Positions 8,975-17,064 of a stretch of DNA of 51,666 nucleotides are shown in pieces. The translations under genes were made by a program, and so were the position numbers. The stretch is from contig JABFFZ010000034.1 of assembly GCA_013112725.1 (NCBI GenBank), positions 1-51,666 of the forward strand, written 5' to 3'. This DNA is from Chloroflexota bacterium. GTDB taxonomy: Bacteria > Chloroflexota > Anaerolineae > Promineifilales > Promineifilaceae. Positions within the stretch are counted from its first letter, which is position 1. The number at the start of each line of letters is the position of its first letter. The notes below the pieces were generated by a model. It made no database searches. It was not told the DNA's origin and saw only the letters and a program-made list of their open reading frames with translations.

Positions 8975-10096
8975 TTATGAAGTTGATTCCAGGTATTCGT
9001 CCATCGCCGCAAACAGTGTTTCCAGGTCGGCCATGTGCAGATCGCCCATGTGGGCAATGCGGAATGTTTTGCCTTTCAGATTGCCATAGCCGTTGGAGAT
9101 GATCATGCCGCGTGTACGGAGGAATTTGTTGAGGGCAGAGATGTCTATTTCGCGGTTGTTCACGGCCGTTGTCACCGTCGTTGATTCATACCCAGGGGCA
9201 GCAAACAACTGGAACCCTTTACTCGTCACCCATGCCATGGTGCGGTCACGCATGGCCACGTGCCGGGCGATGCGGGCTTCAACCCCTTCCGCCAAAATCC
9301 GGTCTAGCTGCACGTCGGCTGCATACAGCAGTGAAATAGGCGTAGTGGCCGAGGTCTGGTGTTTCTGCAAGAACTTGTTCATGTCAATAAAGTCGAAGTA
9401 GAAACCCCGATTCGGCACTGTTTTGGCTTTGTCCATCGCCCGCTGCGAAACGGCGCAGAATGCCAGACCAGGCGGCAGGGCAAACGCCTTTTGGCTGGAG
9501 GTGAACAACACGTCCAAATCCCACTCGTCAAACGGCAGGTAAGCGCCGGAAAGGCTGCTCACCGCATCCACAATGATAATGATCTCATTCCCATTGGGCA
9601 GGGCGCGGATGGCTTTGGCAATTTCGCCTACCGGGCTGGCAACGCCGGTGCTAGTTTCATTGTGCGCCAGGGTCACGGCGTCAAATTCGCCGCTGGCCAG
9701 CCGTTCGGCCACCGGTTCGGGCAGGATGGCCTGACCCCATTCCACCTCGTAGACCTCATTGGCTTTGCCATTGGCTACGGTAATTTCGGCCATGCGTTGG
9801 CTAAAAGCGCCATTGACACAGTTCAGCGCCTTTTTGTTGACGGCGTTGCGTACTGCCCCTTCCATGAAGCCAGTGCCGGTGGCAGCAGCGATCAGGACGG
9901 GCTGGCTGGTCATAAAGACCTGCTGCAATTTGGGTTCAACGCTGGCCATCAGGTCGGACGATTCCGGCATCCGATGGCCGATCATCCACTTGCCCTGGGC
10001 GTCCAGAATTTCGGGCAGAACCTCAGTTGGTCCCGGGATAAACAGTTTGATATGTGGCGTGGATTGCCTGAAAGAATTTTGATTCGAGTTTGGCAT
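8975..10096 (-). CDS. Class V aminotransferase, probable phosphoserine aminotransferase
   Basis: 373 residues of the alanine/serine-glyoxylate aminotransferase branch of fold-type I PLP enzymes. The N-terminal FIPGPTEV substrate segment, the DAVSSLSG Asp strand and the PLP lysine in SSQKAFALPPG are all visible. The upstream gene, overlapping by 74 bases, encodes phosphoserine phosphatase, and serA is elsewhere in the window. The likely role is therefore 3-phosphohydroxypyruvate to phosphoserine, as AGT-type enzymes replace SerC in some lineages. Family members can also be glyoxylate transaminases; the choice rests on context. ATG 10096 is the only Met giving a full N-terminus; AGGAG lies 14 bases upstream. 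Confidence 0.85.
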   Translation of the reverse strand: MPNSNQNSFRQSTPHIKLFIPGPTEVLPEILDAQGKWMIGHRMPESSDLMASVEPKLQQVFMTSQPVLIAAATGTGFMEGAVRNAVNKKALNCVNGAFSQRMAEITVANGKANEVYEVEWGQAILPEPVAERLASGEFDAVTLAHNETSTGVASPVGEIAKAIRALPNGNEIIIIVDAVSSLSGAYLPFDEWDLDVLFTSSQKAFALPPGLAFCAVSQRAMDKAKTVPNRGFYFDFIDMNKFLQKHQTSATTPISLLYAADVQLDRILAEGVEARIARHVAMRDRTMAWVTSKGFQLFAAPGYESTTVTTAVNNREIDISALNKFLRTRGMIISNGYGNLKGKTFRIAHMGDLHMADLETLFAAMDEYLESTS

Positions 10097-10913
10097 GGTT
10101 AAAACTTAAAGCTCCTGTTTGGATGAGTTGTAATCCTTTTTCAAAAATAGCGTAATGGGGAGTGCCTTGTAAACGGCGGCCTATTGCCGGCCCGGCGGCC
10201 AATAGCAGCAGGGGCGCCAGACTGGGGCTGTGCAGAAAGACGGGCGCATCCGCCAGGACGCGCGGCCGTTCCACCACGCCGCCGTAGCCAACAAACAGGT
10301 CTACACCTTTGCCGGCCAGCAAGTCGCTGCTGCCATCGCCAATGAGCAGACTGCGACCGGAAACGGCATCCGGTTCGCCGTGCTGTTCGACCAATAGTTC
10401 CCGCACAATTTGCGCTTTGCCATCGCTGATGGTTAGTGCGCCTTCTTCATAATCCAGGTAATGGCCGGGTGGTGGGGCGTCGGCGTCGGGTGGGGGTGCT
10501 TCCCACCAGCGCCCGGCCAGCCGGTTGTAATCCACATGCACGGCGCGAATGTGGCTGCGGGGCACACCCAGATGCACGCCAAATTCGGCGACCGGCTCGG
10601 CCAGCCCGCCGCTGATGATGTAGACCTGGTGGCCTAAGGCTTGTAGGGCGGCAATCACTTCCCGCGCATCGGCGACGATGTGCCGTTTGTAGATGCGGCG
10701 GATTTCCTGAATTTGCTCCTGGGTGGGTTTGATGGCTTGCAGCCGTTTGGCATATACCTCGGCCAGGTCGAGTTTCCCGTCCATGGCGGCGTTGGTCAGC
10801 ACTGCCACGCGCCACTTTTTGCCGGCCATTTCGGCCAGGATATCTATGCCTTCAACGGCCGTGAGTGTGGAATCACAGTCAAAAAAAATATGTTCGTAGG
10901 GAGGCCAGCGCAT
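10023..10913 (-). CDS. serB: HAD-family phosphoserine phosphatase
   Basis: 296 residues. The HAD catalytic motif is FFDCDSTLT (nucleophile Asp12 and Asp14 in DxDST). The Ser/Thr loop is IISGGL, and the metal-binding loop is IGDGSSDLLA. It hydrolyses O-phosphoserine to serine. It is longer than typical SerB (about 210-230) because of a Pro-rich insertion (APPPDADAPPPGH) and a C-terminal tail of about 60 residues that overlaps the aminotransferase gene. ATG 10913 has no clear ribosome binding site, so initiation may be leaderless or weak. Function is well supported by motif and neighbour. Confidence 0.88.
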   Translation of the reverse strand: MRWPPYEHIFFDCDSTLTAVEGIDILAEMAGKKWRVAVLTNAAMDGKLDLAEVYAKRLQAIKPTQEQIQEIRRIYKRHIVADAREVIAALQALGHQVYIISGGLAEPVAEFGVHLGVPRSHIRAVHVDYNRLAGRWWEAPPPDADAPPPGHYLDYEEGALTISDGKAQIVRELLVEQHGEPDAVSGRSLLIGDGSSDLLAGKGVDLFVGYGGVVERPRVLADAPVFLHSPSLAPLLLLAAGPAIGRRLQGTPHYAIFEKGLQLIQTGALSFNHAKLESKFFQAIHATYQTVYPGTN

Positions 10914-11062
10914 AATCGAATGTCCATGTGTTTAGGTGTTCACGTCAACACATCGTAAGTTTATCGCTGTGGATTGTAACGGGTAGGGAGGACATTGACA
11001 AAAGTTTCACAATCGGTTTGGGCAGATTGGTAGAGGTTCTTACTCTCTGGTAAACTTAATTT

Positions 11063-12232
11063 ATGCCTGTAACAGAAATTCGTCAATTTATGGAAAAACA
11101 TCGCGCGGAAATGGTAGATTTCCTGGCGGCGTTGGTGTTGGCCGAGTCGCCTTCATCTGAACCGGAAACCCAGATTGGGGTGCAAACATTGCTGCGCGAA
11201 GCCTTAACGCGCCTGGATTATGAGGTGACACATGTGCCCGGCCAACAAACAGGCGGGCATTTGCTGGCCTGGCCGCGCCAGGTAGACCCGTTACAGGCAC
11301 AGCAGCTTTTGGTGGGCCATTGTGATACGGTCTGGCCGATTGGCACACTGCGCCAGATGCCGCTGAAAATTGAAGGGAATATGATGCACGGGCCGGGGGC
11401 ATATGACATGAAGGGTGGATTGGTGCAAATGGTGTTTGCGTTGCGGACATTGCGGGAACTGGGGCTGGCAACGGCTGTAACCCCCATCTGCTTTATCAAC
11501 TCTGATGAGGAAATTGGTAGTCCCGAATCTACGCCCCACATTGAGGCGCTGGCGCAGCAGGCGTGCCGGGCGTTGATTTTGGAACCGGCGCTGGGGCCAG
11601 CCGGTAAGCTGAAAACGGCGCGCAAAGGGGTGGCTAATTATCAGGTAGTGGTTCACGGCCGTGCCGCCCATGCCGGGCTGGAACCGGAAAAAGGAGTCAG
11701 CGCCATATTAGAAATGTCCCACATTATTCAGCGGTTGTTTGCTTTGAATGATCCCGAAAATGGCGTCAGCGTGAACGTGGGCCTGGTACAGGGGGGGATG
11801 CGCACCAATGTGGTGGCCCCGGAGTGTACGGCCTGGGTGGATGTGCGTGTGCCCCGGCTGGTAGATACGGAGCGCATTGATACGGCCGTGAACCAGTTGA
11901 CCCCCACCTTGTCTGGCGCTTCTCTGGTAGTCAGCGGTGGCATTGGCCGGGCGCCGCTGGAGCGCACACCGCGCAATCGCCGCTTGTGGGCGCAGGCCCA
12001 GGCCGCCGGTGTGGCTATGGGGCTGGAATTGGCGGAGGGCATGGCCGGCGGTGGCTCCGACGGCAATACCACCAGCCGTTATACGGCCACGCTGGACGGA
12101 TTAGGCCCAGTGGGTGAGGGCGCCCATGCCCGGCATGAATTTTTGTACCTGGACAAACTGGTGGAGCGGGCCACCCTTTTGACGTTACTGTTGTTGGCCG
12201 AACCGCAGGTAGATGAGGTGGTGGGAGATTAG
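11063..12232 (+). CDS. M20 family zinc peptidase (carboxypeptidase G2 / ArgE-DapE type)
   Basis: 389 residues. The co-catalytic metal ligands and acid/base are readable: His86 and catalytic Asp88 in GHCDTVWP, bridging Asp115 in GAYDMKGG, the Glu149-Glu150 pair in SDEEIGS, Glu in ILEPAL and a C-terminal GAHARHEF His. The central dimerisation domain begins near VVHGRAAHAG. It cleaves a C-terminal amino acid or acyl amide; closest in style to carboxypeptidase G2. The substrate is unknown. The start ATG 11063 has no clear Shine-Dalgarno box. The stop TAG is embedded in a GGAGATTAGGAG repeat. Confidence 0.9.
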   Translation: MPVTEIRQFMEKHRAEMVDFLAALVLAESPSSEPETQIGVQTLLREALTRLDYEVTHVPGQQTGGHLLAWPRQVDPLQAQQLLVGHCDTVWPIGTLRQMPLKIEGNMMHGPGAYDMKGGLVQMVFALRTLRELGLATAVTPICFINSDEEIGSPESTPHIEALAQQACRALILEPALGPAGKLKTARKGVANYQVVVHGRAAHAGLEPEKGVSAILEMSHIIQRLFALNDPENGVSVNVGLVQGGMRTNVVAPECTAWVDVRVPRLVDTERIDTAVNQLTPTLSGASLVVSGGIGRAPLERTPRNRRLWAQAQAAGVAMGLELAEGMAGGGSDGNTTSRYTATLDGLGPVGEGAHARHEFLYLDKLVERATLLTLLLLAEPQVDEVVGD

Positions 12233-12270
12233 GAGATCGGGAGATCAAGAGATTAAAACCCCCAATCTCC
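12229..12270. repeat. GGAGATTAG/CAATCTCC repeat between M20 peptidase and kinase
   Basis: Purine-rich GGAGAT units on the left and CCCAATCTCC on the right form an imperfect inverted repeat across the spacer. The left arm supplies the TAG stop of the peptidase. Same family as copies at 31080-31108, 47439-47498 and 49455-49560. Confidence 0.7.
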
Positions 12271-12281
12271 TTTTTCAAACA

Positions 12282-13433
12282 ATGTCACAGAGTCCTCTCA
12301 AAGTTCTGTTGGTTGCGGATGATCTTTCGGTTATCCAGCCAATCCGGCTATTGTTGGCCGAGACCGGTGCTGCCCGGACACAGTCGCCGGCCTATGAAGT
12401 GCTGCACAGTGAACTGTTGGCAACGGCCGTCGCGTATCTGGAAACGCTCACATTTGATCTGATCCTATTGGTGGTGGGGGCGGCGGATGGGCCGGAGCGT
12501 CTGGCGGCGATGCAGGGGAACAGTGGTCACACGCCGGTAATTGTGGTGGGGGAGATGGCTGATGACGGCCGTTGGGCCATCCGGCAGGGAGCGCAAGATT
12601 TTCTGGTACGGCCGTTGTTAACACCCCCTTTGCTGGAGCGCGCTATCAATCTGGCGTTGGTACGGCAGCAGATGGCCGGGGAAACCGTCCGCTACCGCCA
12701 GCAGGTAGAAAACATGCGCGAAAAGGCGGCCGAATTAGAAGTGCGCAATATCGCTCTGGATGAGTTTGCCCATACGATGGCGCACCAGGTGCAGGGGCTG
12801 CTCAGCCAGATGGTGGGGTATGCCAGTTATTTGGAGATGCAGTACGGCCAGCAGATGGATGAGGAGTTTACCACTGTTGTCGCCCGCATTGTGCAGAGCG
12901 GCCATAAAATGAACAACGTCATTAGTGAACTGCTGCTCTTGGCCAGTATACGTGGCGGCGATGCCATCCTGGAACCGTTGAATATGCAGCGAGTGGTGGC
13001 GGAGGCGTTCAAACGGCTGCGTTATCAGATTGAGCAGTCGCAGGTGGAAATTCGTCTGCCCGATAGCTGGCCGGTAGCATTGGGATACGGTCCCTGGATT
13101 GAAGAAGCCTGGGTCAATTACATAAGCAATGGCATCAAATATGGCGGCGACCGTCCCTGTCTGGAATTGGGATCCAATTCATTGCCCAACGGTATGGTTC
13201 GATTTTGGGTAAAGGATAGTGGCATTGGCATTCCGGAAATTGACCAAAAATTGCTGTTCAAACCACATACCCGGCTTGGCCCTAAACAAGTGCGTGGTGA
13301 AGGTTTGGGACTTTCCATTGTGCGCCGTGTCGTGGCCAAGTGCGGTGGCAAGGTGGGGGTCGAGAGCCATGTGGGATATGGCAGCCTCTTCTGGTTCAGT
13401 TTGCCATTGGCCGATCAAACAATGGAGACCTGA
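12282..13433 (+). CDS. Receiver-like / histidine kinase hybrid with degenerate receiver
   Basis: 383 residues. Residues 6-125 have a response-regulator fold (LLVADDLS acidic pair, PVIVVGE strand), but the phospho-acceptor position is Val64 (FDLILLVV instead of FDLILLD) and the conserved Lys is Arg110 (LVRPL). A coiled-coil linker (about 128-157) leads to a HisKA-like helix with His168 in MAHQVQG. The HATPase domain follows, with an N box (WVNYISNGIKY), a DSGIGIPE box and a GEGLGLSIV box. The kinase half looks active; the receiver half is probably an allosteric or partner-binding domain. ATG 12282 is preferred over the in-frame ATG at 12213 because the latter lies inside the M20 gene. No response regulator is adjacent. 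The last codons and TGA lie in a repeat. Confidence 0.85.
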   Translation: MSQSPLKVLLVADDLSVIQPIRLLLAETGAARTQSPAYEVLHSELLATAVAYLETLTFDLILLVVGAADGPERLAAMQGNSGHTPVIVVGEMADDGRWAIRQGAQDFLVRPLLTPPLLERAINLALVRQQMAGETVRYRQQVENMREKAAELEVRNIALDEFAHTMAHQVQGLLSQMVGYASYLEMQYGQQMDEEFTTVVARIVQSGHKMNNVISELLLLASIRGGDAILEPLNMQRVVAEAFKRLRYQIEQSQVEIRLPDSWPVALGYGPWIEEAWVNYISNGIKYGGDRPCLELGSNSLPNGMVRFWVKDSGIGIPEIDQKLLFKPHTRLGPKQVRGEGLGLSIVRRVVAKCGGKVGVESHVGYGSLFWFSLPLADQTMET

Positions 13434-13459
13434 CGGATTTTCGCAAACCTGCCAGGTCT
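13426..13459. repeat. AGACCTG/CAGGTCT hairpin repeat at the kinase stop codon
   Basis: AGACCTGACGGATTT and AAACCTGCCAGGTCT form an imperfect stem with a short loop. The TGA of the kinase is inside the left arm, so the C-terminal Met-Glu-Thr comes from the junction with the repeat. Related to 36936-37017, 37205-37286 and 40845-40875. Confidence 0.75.
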
Positions 13460-13472
13460 TGAATTTACACCC

Positions 13473-14696
13473 ATGATCCGTCGTGACCTCCTCCTGGTTG
13501 AATACCAGACCACCTATTTGCTGGCCGACGCTCTGACCTTTGCCGAAGGGCTGGCGCTGTGGCGGAATTTTGACCAGCGTGGCAAACGGCTGCACCTCTC
13601 TTTTCCTTCTCCCAAAACCAAAAACCAATGGGCGATTACCCCACAAGGCTGGGCCGGACACATTCCGGTAGCCGCTGATATGACGCTGCACATTCAGCCC
13701 CGGCTGCCGCTGACGAACCTGTTTCCTCTGTGGGCTTATGCCTGCAACCTGACCCAGGAAGATTTGGGAGATGATCTGGCGGCGGTGCAATCGTTGGCTG
13801 CGTTTTATGAGCAGGTGGTGCGGCTGCTGCTGGCGCGCGTGCAGCGGCGGCTGCGGCAGGGATTATACCGGGCGTATCAGCCACGCACGGCCGTGACCCC
13901 CTTTGTGCGCGGTCGTATCACGGCCTATCCCCAACCGCCCCAGGTGGAAATACGCTGCTGCTACGAAGAACACACCGCCGACGTGCCCGAAAACCAACTG
14001 ATTGCCTTTACGTTGCAGCAGGTAGCCCGCAGCCGGCATTGTTCAGAGGAATTGCAAACGGCCGTGCGCCGTACCGCCCATCATTTACAAACTACCGTTA
14101 CCTGGCGCCCCTTCACGCCGGATGAATGGGTGGGTTGGGGCTACACCCGGCTCAATCAAGATTATCGCCCGATTCATGCGCTGTGCCGCTTTTTGTTGGA
14201 ACAAAGCACGCCGCTGGTAGAAGCCGGGCTGTTTGCCGGACCGCCGTTTTTGCTCAACATGGCCCGCCTGTATGAATTGTTTGTGGCTGCCTGGCTGCGC
14301 ATACACCTGCCCGCTCCCTGGCGGCTGAAGGTGCAGGAGGTGGTGACCGTAGGCCAGACGAATGATCTGCGGTTTGAGCTTGACCTGGTGCTGTATGATG
14401 GCGACGGTCGTGTCACGGCCGTGTTGGACACGAAATACAAAACGCCAACCCATACCGCCATGACGGACGTACACCAGGTGGTAACGTATGCCCAGGCAAA
14501 AGGCGCGCCCCAGGCGGTATTGGTGTATCCGGTGGCATTGGAACGGCCGTTGGATGTGCAACTACATCATCTCCACGTGCGCAGCCTCACCTTCGCCATC
14601 ACCGACGACCTGGAACAGGCCGGACAGCGCTTCCTGTCCGCTCTTTTCAACCGACTACCGGCAACCGATAACCGATTACCCGGAGACCCTCCATGA
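13473..14696 (+). CDS. McrC-like restriction nuclease subunit without an adjacent McrB
   Basis: 407 residues. The protein has the McrC/LlaJI layout: a beta-rich N-terminus (LLVEYQTTYLLAD, GWAGHIPV), a helical middle (QSLAAFYEQVV...RVQRRLRQGLYRAY) and a C-terminal PD-(D/E)xK nuclease with FELDLVLYDGDGR followed by AVLDTKYK around residues 300-322. In known systems McrC needs the AAA+ GTPase McrB to cut methylated DNA. None is encoded next door; the neighbours are a kinase and a sulfotransferase. The last 12 codons read through a CCGATTACC-type repeat, so the natural C-terminus may have been replaced. TGA overlaps the next ATG by four bases. Confidence 0.82.
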   Translation: MIRRDLLLVEYQTTYLLADALTFAEGLALWRNFDQRGKRLHLSFPSPKTKNQWAITPQGWAGHIPVAADMTLHIQPRLPLTNLFPLWAYACNLTQEDLGDDLAAVQSLAAFYEQVVRLLLARVQRRLRQGLYRAYQPRTAVTPFVRGRITAYPQPPQVEIRCCYEEHTADVPENQLIAFTLQQVARSRHCSEELQTAVRRTAHHLQTTVTWRPFTPDEWVGWGYTRLNQDYRPIHALCRFLLEQSTPLVEAGLFAGPPFLLNMARLYELFVAAWLRIHLPAPWRLKVQEVVTVGQTNDLRFELDLVLYDGDGRVTAVLDTKYKTPTHTAMTDVHQVVTYAQAKGAPQAVLVYPVALERPLDVQLHHLHVRSLTFAITDDLEQAGQRFLSALFNRLPATDNRLPGDPP

Positions 14697-15307
14697 GCTT
14701 TTTCAAAAAACTGTTCAAACAAAACCAGCCTGTTATCATCGTTTCCGGCTTGCCGCGTTCCGGCACTTCCATGATGATGAAAATGTTAGCGGCCGGCGGC
14801 ATTCCGCCGCTCACCGACCAGATTCGCGCCGCTGACGACGACAATCCCCACGGGTATTACGAATTTGAGCGCGTCAAACAACTGGACAAAGGGGATACCG
14901 CCTGGGTCGCCGGCGCCCAGGGCAGCGCGGTCAAAGTCATCTCCCAACTGCTGCGCCACCTGCCGGCCGACCAGGAATACCGCGTTATTTTTATGCGCCG
15001 CCATATGGATGAAATTCTGGCGTCCCAAAAAAAGATGCTGGTGCATCGCGGCGAAGACCCCAACCGCGTCAGCGATGAAGAGCTAATCGCCCTCTTTGAA
15101 AAACACCTGGCGCAGGTCACCCAATGGCTGGATCAACAGCCAAACATCAAGACCTTATACCTGCATTACAGCGATGTGCTGGCCGCCCCCCGCCCCGCAG
15201 CCAACCAGATCAACGCTTTTCTGGACGGCCGTTTGGACACACAAGCCATGGCCACTTCCGTAGACCCCACTCTCTATCGCAACCGCCAGCAACTTACTTC
15301 AGCGTGA
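14693..15307 (+). CDS. Sulfotransferase-family P-loop protein
   Basis: 204 residues. The N-terminal SGLPRSGTSMMMKML is the 5'-phosphosulfate loop of the sulfotransferase family, and VIFMRRHMDEILASQKKM corresponds to the 3'-phosphate-binding segment. The protein is shorter than typical sulfotransferases (about 250-300), but both PAPS-contact motifs are present. The acceptor is unknown. ATG 14693 overlaps the McrC-like gene by four bases, with GGAG seven bases upstream, beside a repeat. Co-translation with the McrC-like gene is likely, although no functional link is known. Confidence 0.82.
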   Translation: MSFFKKLFKQNQPVIIVSGLPRSGTSMMMKMLAAGGIPPLTDQIRAADDDNPHGYYEFERVKQLDKGDTAWVAGAQGSAVKVISQLLRHLPADQEYRVIFMRRHMDEILASQKKMLVHRGEDPNRVSDEELIALFEKHLAQVTQWLDQQPNIKTLYLHYSDVLAAPRPAANQINAFLDGRLDTQAMATSVDPTLYRNRQQLTSA

Positions 15308-15313
15308 AAAACA

Positions 15314-15346
15314 AGGCATCCGATTTCTCAAAGAAATCGGATGCCT
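15314..15346 (-). terminator. Strong terminator hairpin between convergent genes
   Basis: AGGCATCCGATTTC and GAAATCGGATGCCT form a perfect 14-bp stem with a 5-base loop. Read on the minus strand it is followed by TTGTTTTT, a good intrinsic terminator for the aldehyde oxidoreductase operon. It may also stop the plus-strand gene. Confidence 0.8.
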
Positions 15347-15354
15347 AAGCTCAT

Positions 15355-17055
15355 TCAGGTATCAAACAGTGTGTCCAGATGTTCATGGGGCACATCAAAC
15401 ACGGCGTTAGTTGGTTTGAGCGGTTCCCGCGTCATCCACTCCGGCAGCCGGTCATGCTCCTTCGTAAATCCGGCGCGGCGGTTAAATTCCCGTTCCAGTT
15501 CAATCGTTTTGCGCCCCAGCTCCGGCAAAATGGCGTCGTTCACCTGCCAGCCATAACGCGCATTCAACAGATCCCGGATCGTGCCCGGTGCGGCGGTAAA
15601 ACCGAAACCGGCAAACACACACGCCCCCAATGTGTCATACCCGGCCATGTTGTACTGGGCATTGCGGGATACTTCTTGCTGGATGAGCGGGTCCAGATGG
15701 TCAATTTTGGCGCGGATGGTCAGGCCGCAGGTGTGGTCGGCCCCCTGCGGCGAGGTAGCATAGGTGACGCCCGTGCCCTTGATGGCGCGGGGATCATAAG
15801 CGGAAATAGCCTGCCCTTTCACGGCCGGCACGCGCTCAATGCCGTATACCCGCCCTACCGTGGCTGCGCCATTGCCCAACACCCGCCCCAACGCCGAGCC
15901 GGTGCGGATTTCGCGGGTGAGCGCCAGTGCCCGTTCGCCATCTCCCCAGGTCATCAGCCCGGCTTCCGCGGCCACGCCCAGCGCCGCACCCACCTCAATG
16001 GAGTCCAGTCCCATATCGTTTACTTCCCAGTTCATGCGGGCAATGGTATCCAGTGAATCAATACCCAGGTTGGCCCCCATCAGCCCAATCGTTTCATACT
16101 CCACCGGGGAGACAATTTCCTGCCCATCTTCGCCGCCAAAGATGTTGGAGCAGCGGATGGTGCAGCCGGCCATGCAGGCGTGGGTGGTTTCGCTGGCGCC
16201 GCCGCGTTGCAACAGCAGTTCGCGCATAAATTCGCCGCTAATCTTGTCGGCCCCTTCAAACTGGCCGTCGGAGAAGTTGCGCGTGGGGATAGCGCCAAAG
16301 GTATTGGTCATGCGGGTCATGGCTGCCGTGCCATAGTCGGCATAGGACTGTGTTTGTGGGTGAGCCATGAGTTCCTTGTTAAACACTTTTTGCGCGGCGC
16401 GAAAGGCTTTGTTGTCGGCGATGGGTGGTTTATTGCACCCTTCCTTGTCGAAGATGATGGCCTTTAGCCTTTTGCTGCCCATGACTGCGCCCAACCCGCC
16501 GCGGGCGTTGATGCGGGAGGGGGTTTTGTCCTTGTCCAGGTTTTGGATACCGGCGCTGGATAGTTTCATCTCCCCGCCAGGGCCAATGAGGGCGATGGCT
16601 ACTTTGTCGCCGTACCGTTCCAGCAGGGTGGGCGCGACTTTGTAGACGCCCATCCCGGCAAATTCGGTCGCATTTTCCCAGCGCGCCCCCTCTTTGCTCA
16701 GGTGCAAAATCCACCAGCCAGGTGTGGTGGGCTGCCCCTCGATGATGAGGGCTTTGATGCCCAGGTAGGCCATGGCCAGACCGGTGCTGCCGCCGGCGTT
16801 GCTTTCCTTAATGCCGCCGGTCAGCGGGCTTTTGCCGCCCACGGAGATGCGGTCGCAGCTCGAGAGCATGTGCCCCACCAGCAGGCCGGGGGCAAAAATG
16901 AGCTTGTTCTTCGGCCCTAAGGGTTCGCAGGTAGGCTCTACTTCATCTACCAAAATTTGCGCGAGCAGCCCACGGCCACCCAACGTTTGCCAATGCACCG
17001 GTACCGGCTCCTGGCTAAGAGATTGATCCTGTACATTTACGCGCCAGACTTGCAT
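15355..17055 (-). CDS. Aldehyde:ferredoxin oxidoreductase (tungsten/molybdopterin)
   Basis: 566 residues, slightly shorter than the classical enzymes of about 600. It oxidises aldehydes to acids, passing electrons to ferredoxin. The N-terminal domain has GGRGLLAQIL and SPLTGGIKESNAGG. The pterin-binding ARGGLGAVMGSKRLKAI stretch is conserved, and the 4Fe-4S ligands are CMAGCTIRC plus a distal Cys in DTLGAC. The start ATG 17055 has GGAG seven bases upstream. It begins only nine bases after the methyltransferase stop, so it is probably transcribed with the restriction-modification genes. The aldehyde specificity is unknown. Presence suggests at least facultatively anaerobic metabolism. Confidence 0.92.
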   Translation of the reverse strand: MQVWRVNVQDQSLSQEPVPVHWQTLGGRGLLAQILVDEVEPTCEPLGPKNKLIFAPGLLVGHMLSSCDRISVGGKSPLTGGIKESNAGGSTGLAMAYLGIKALIIEGQPTTPGWWILHLSKEGARWENATEFAGMGVYKVAPTLLERYGDKVAIALIGPGGEMKLSSAGIQNLDKDKTPSRINARGGLGAVMGSKRLKAIIFDKEGCNKPPIADNKAFRAAQKVFNKELMAHPQTQSYADYGTAAMTRMTNTFGAIPTRNFSDGQFEGADKISGEFMRELLLQRGGASETTHACMAGCTIRCSNIFGGEDGQEIVSPVEYETIGLMGANLGIDSLDTIARMNWEVNDMGLDSIEVGAALGVAAEAGLMTWGDGERALALTREIRTGSALGRVLGNGAATVGRVYGIERVPAVKGQAISAYDPRAIKGTGVTYATSPQGADHTCGLTIRAKIDHLDPLIQQEVSRNAQYNMAGYDTLGACVFAGFGFTAAPGTIRDLLNARYGWQVNDAILPELGRKTIELEREFNRRAGFTKEHDRLPEWMTREPLKPTNAVFDVPHEHLDTLFDT

Positions 17056-17064
17056 AGTATCTCC

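Noticed and set aside
10995..11062. TTGACA at 10995 as promoter of the M20 peptidase
   Set aside because: No acceptable -10 hexamer follows at 16-18 bases, so it was not listed.
12282..15307. Complete McrBC restriction system
   Set aside because: No AAA+ GTPase gene is adjacent; only the McrC-like nuclease is present.
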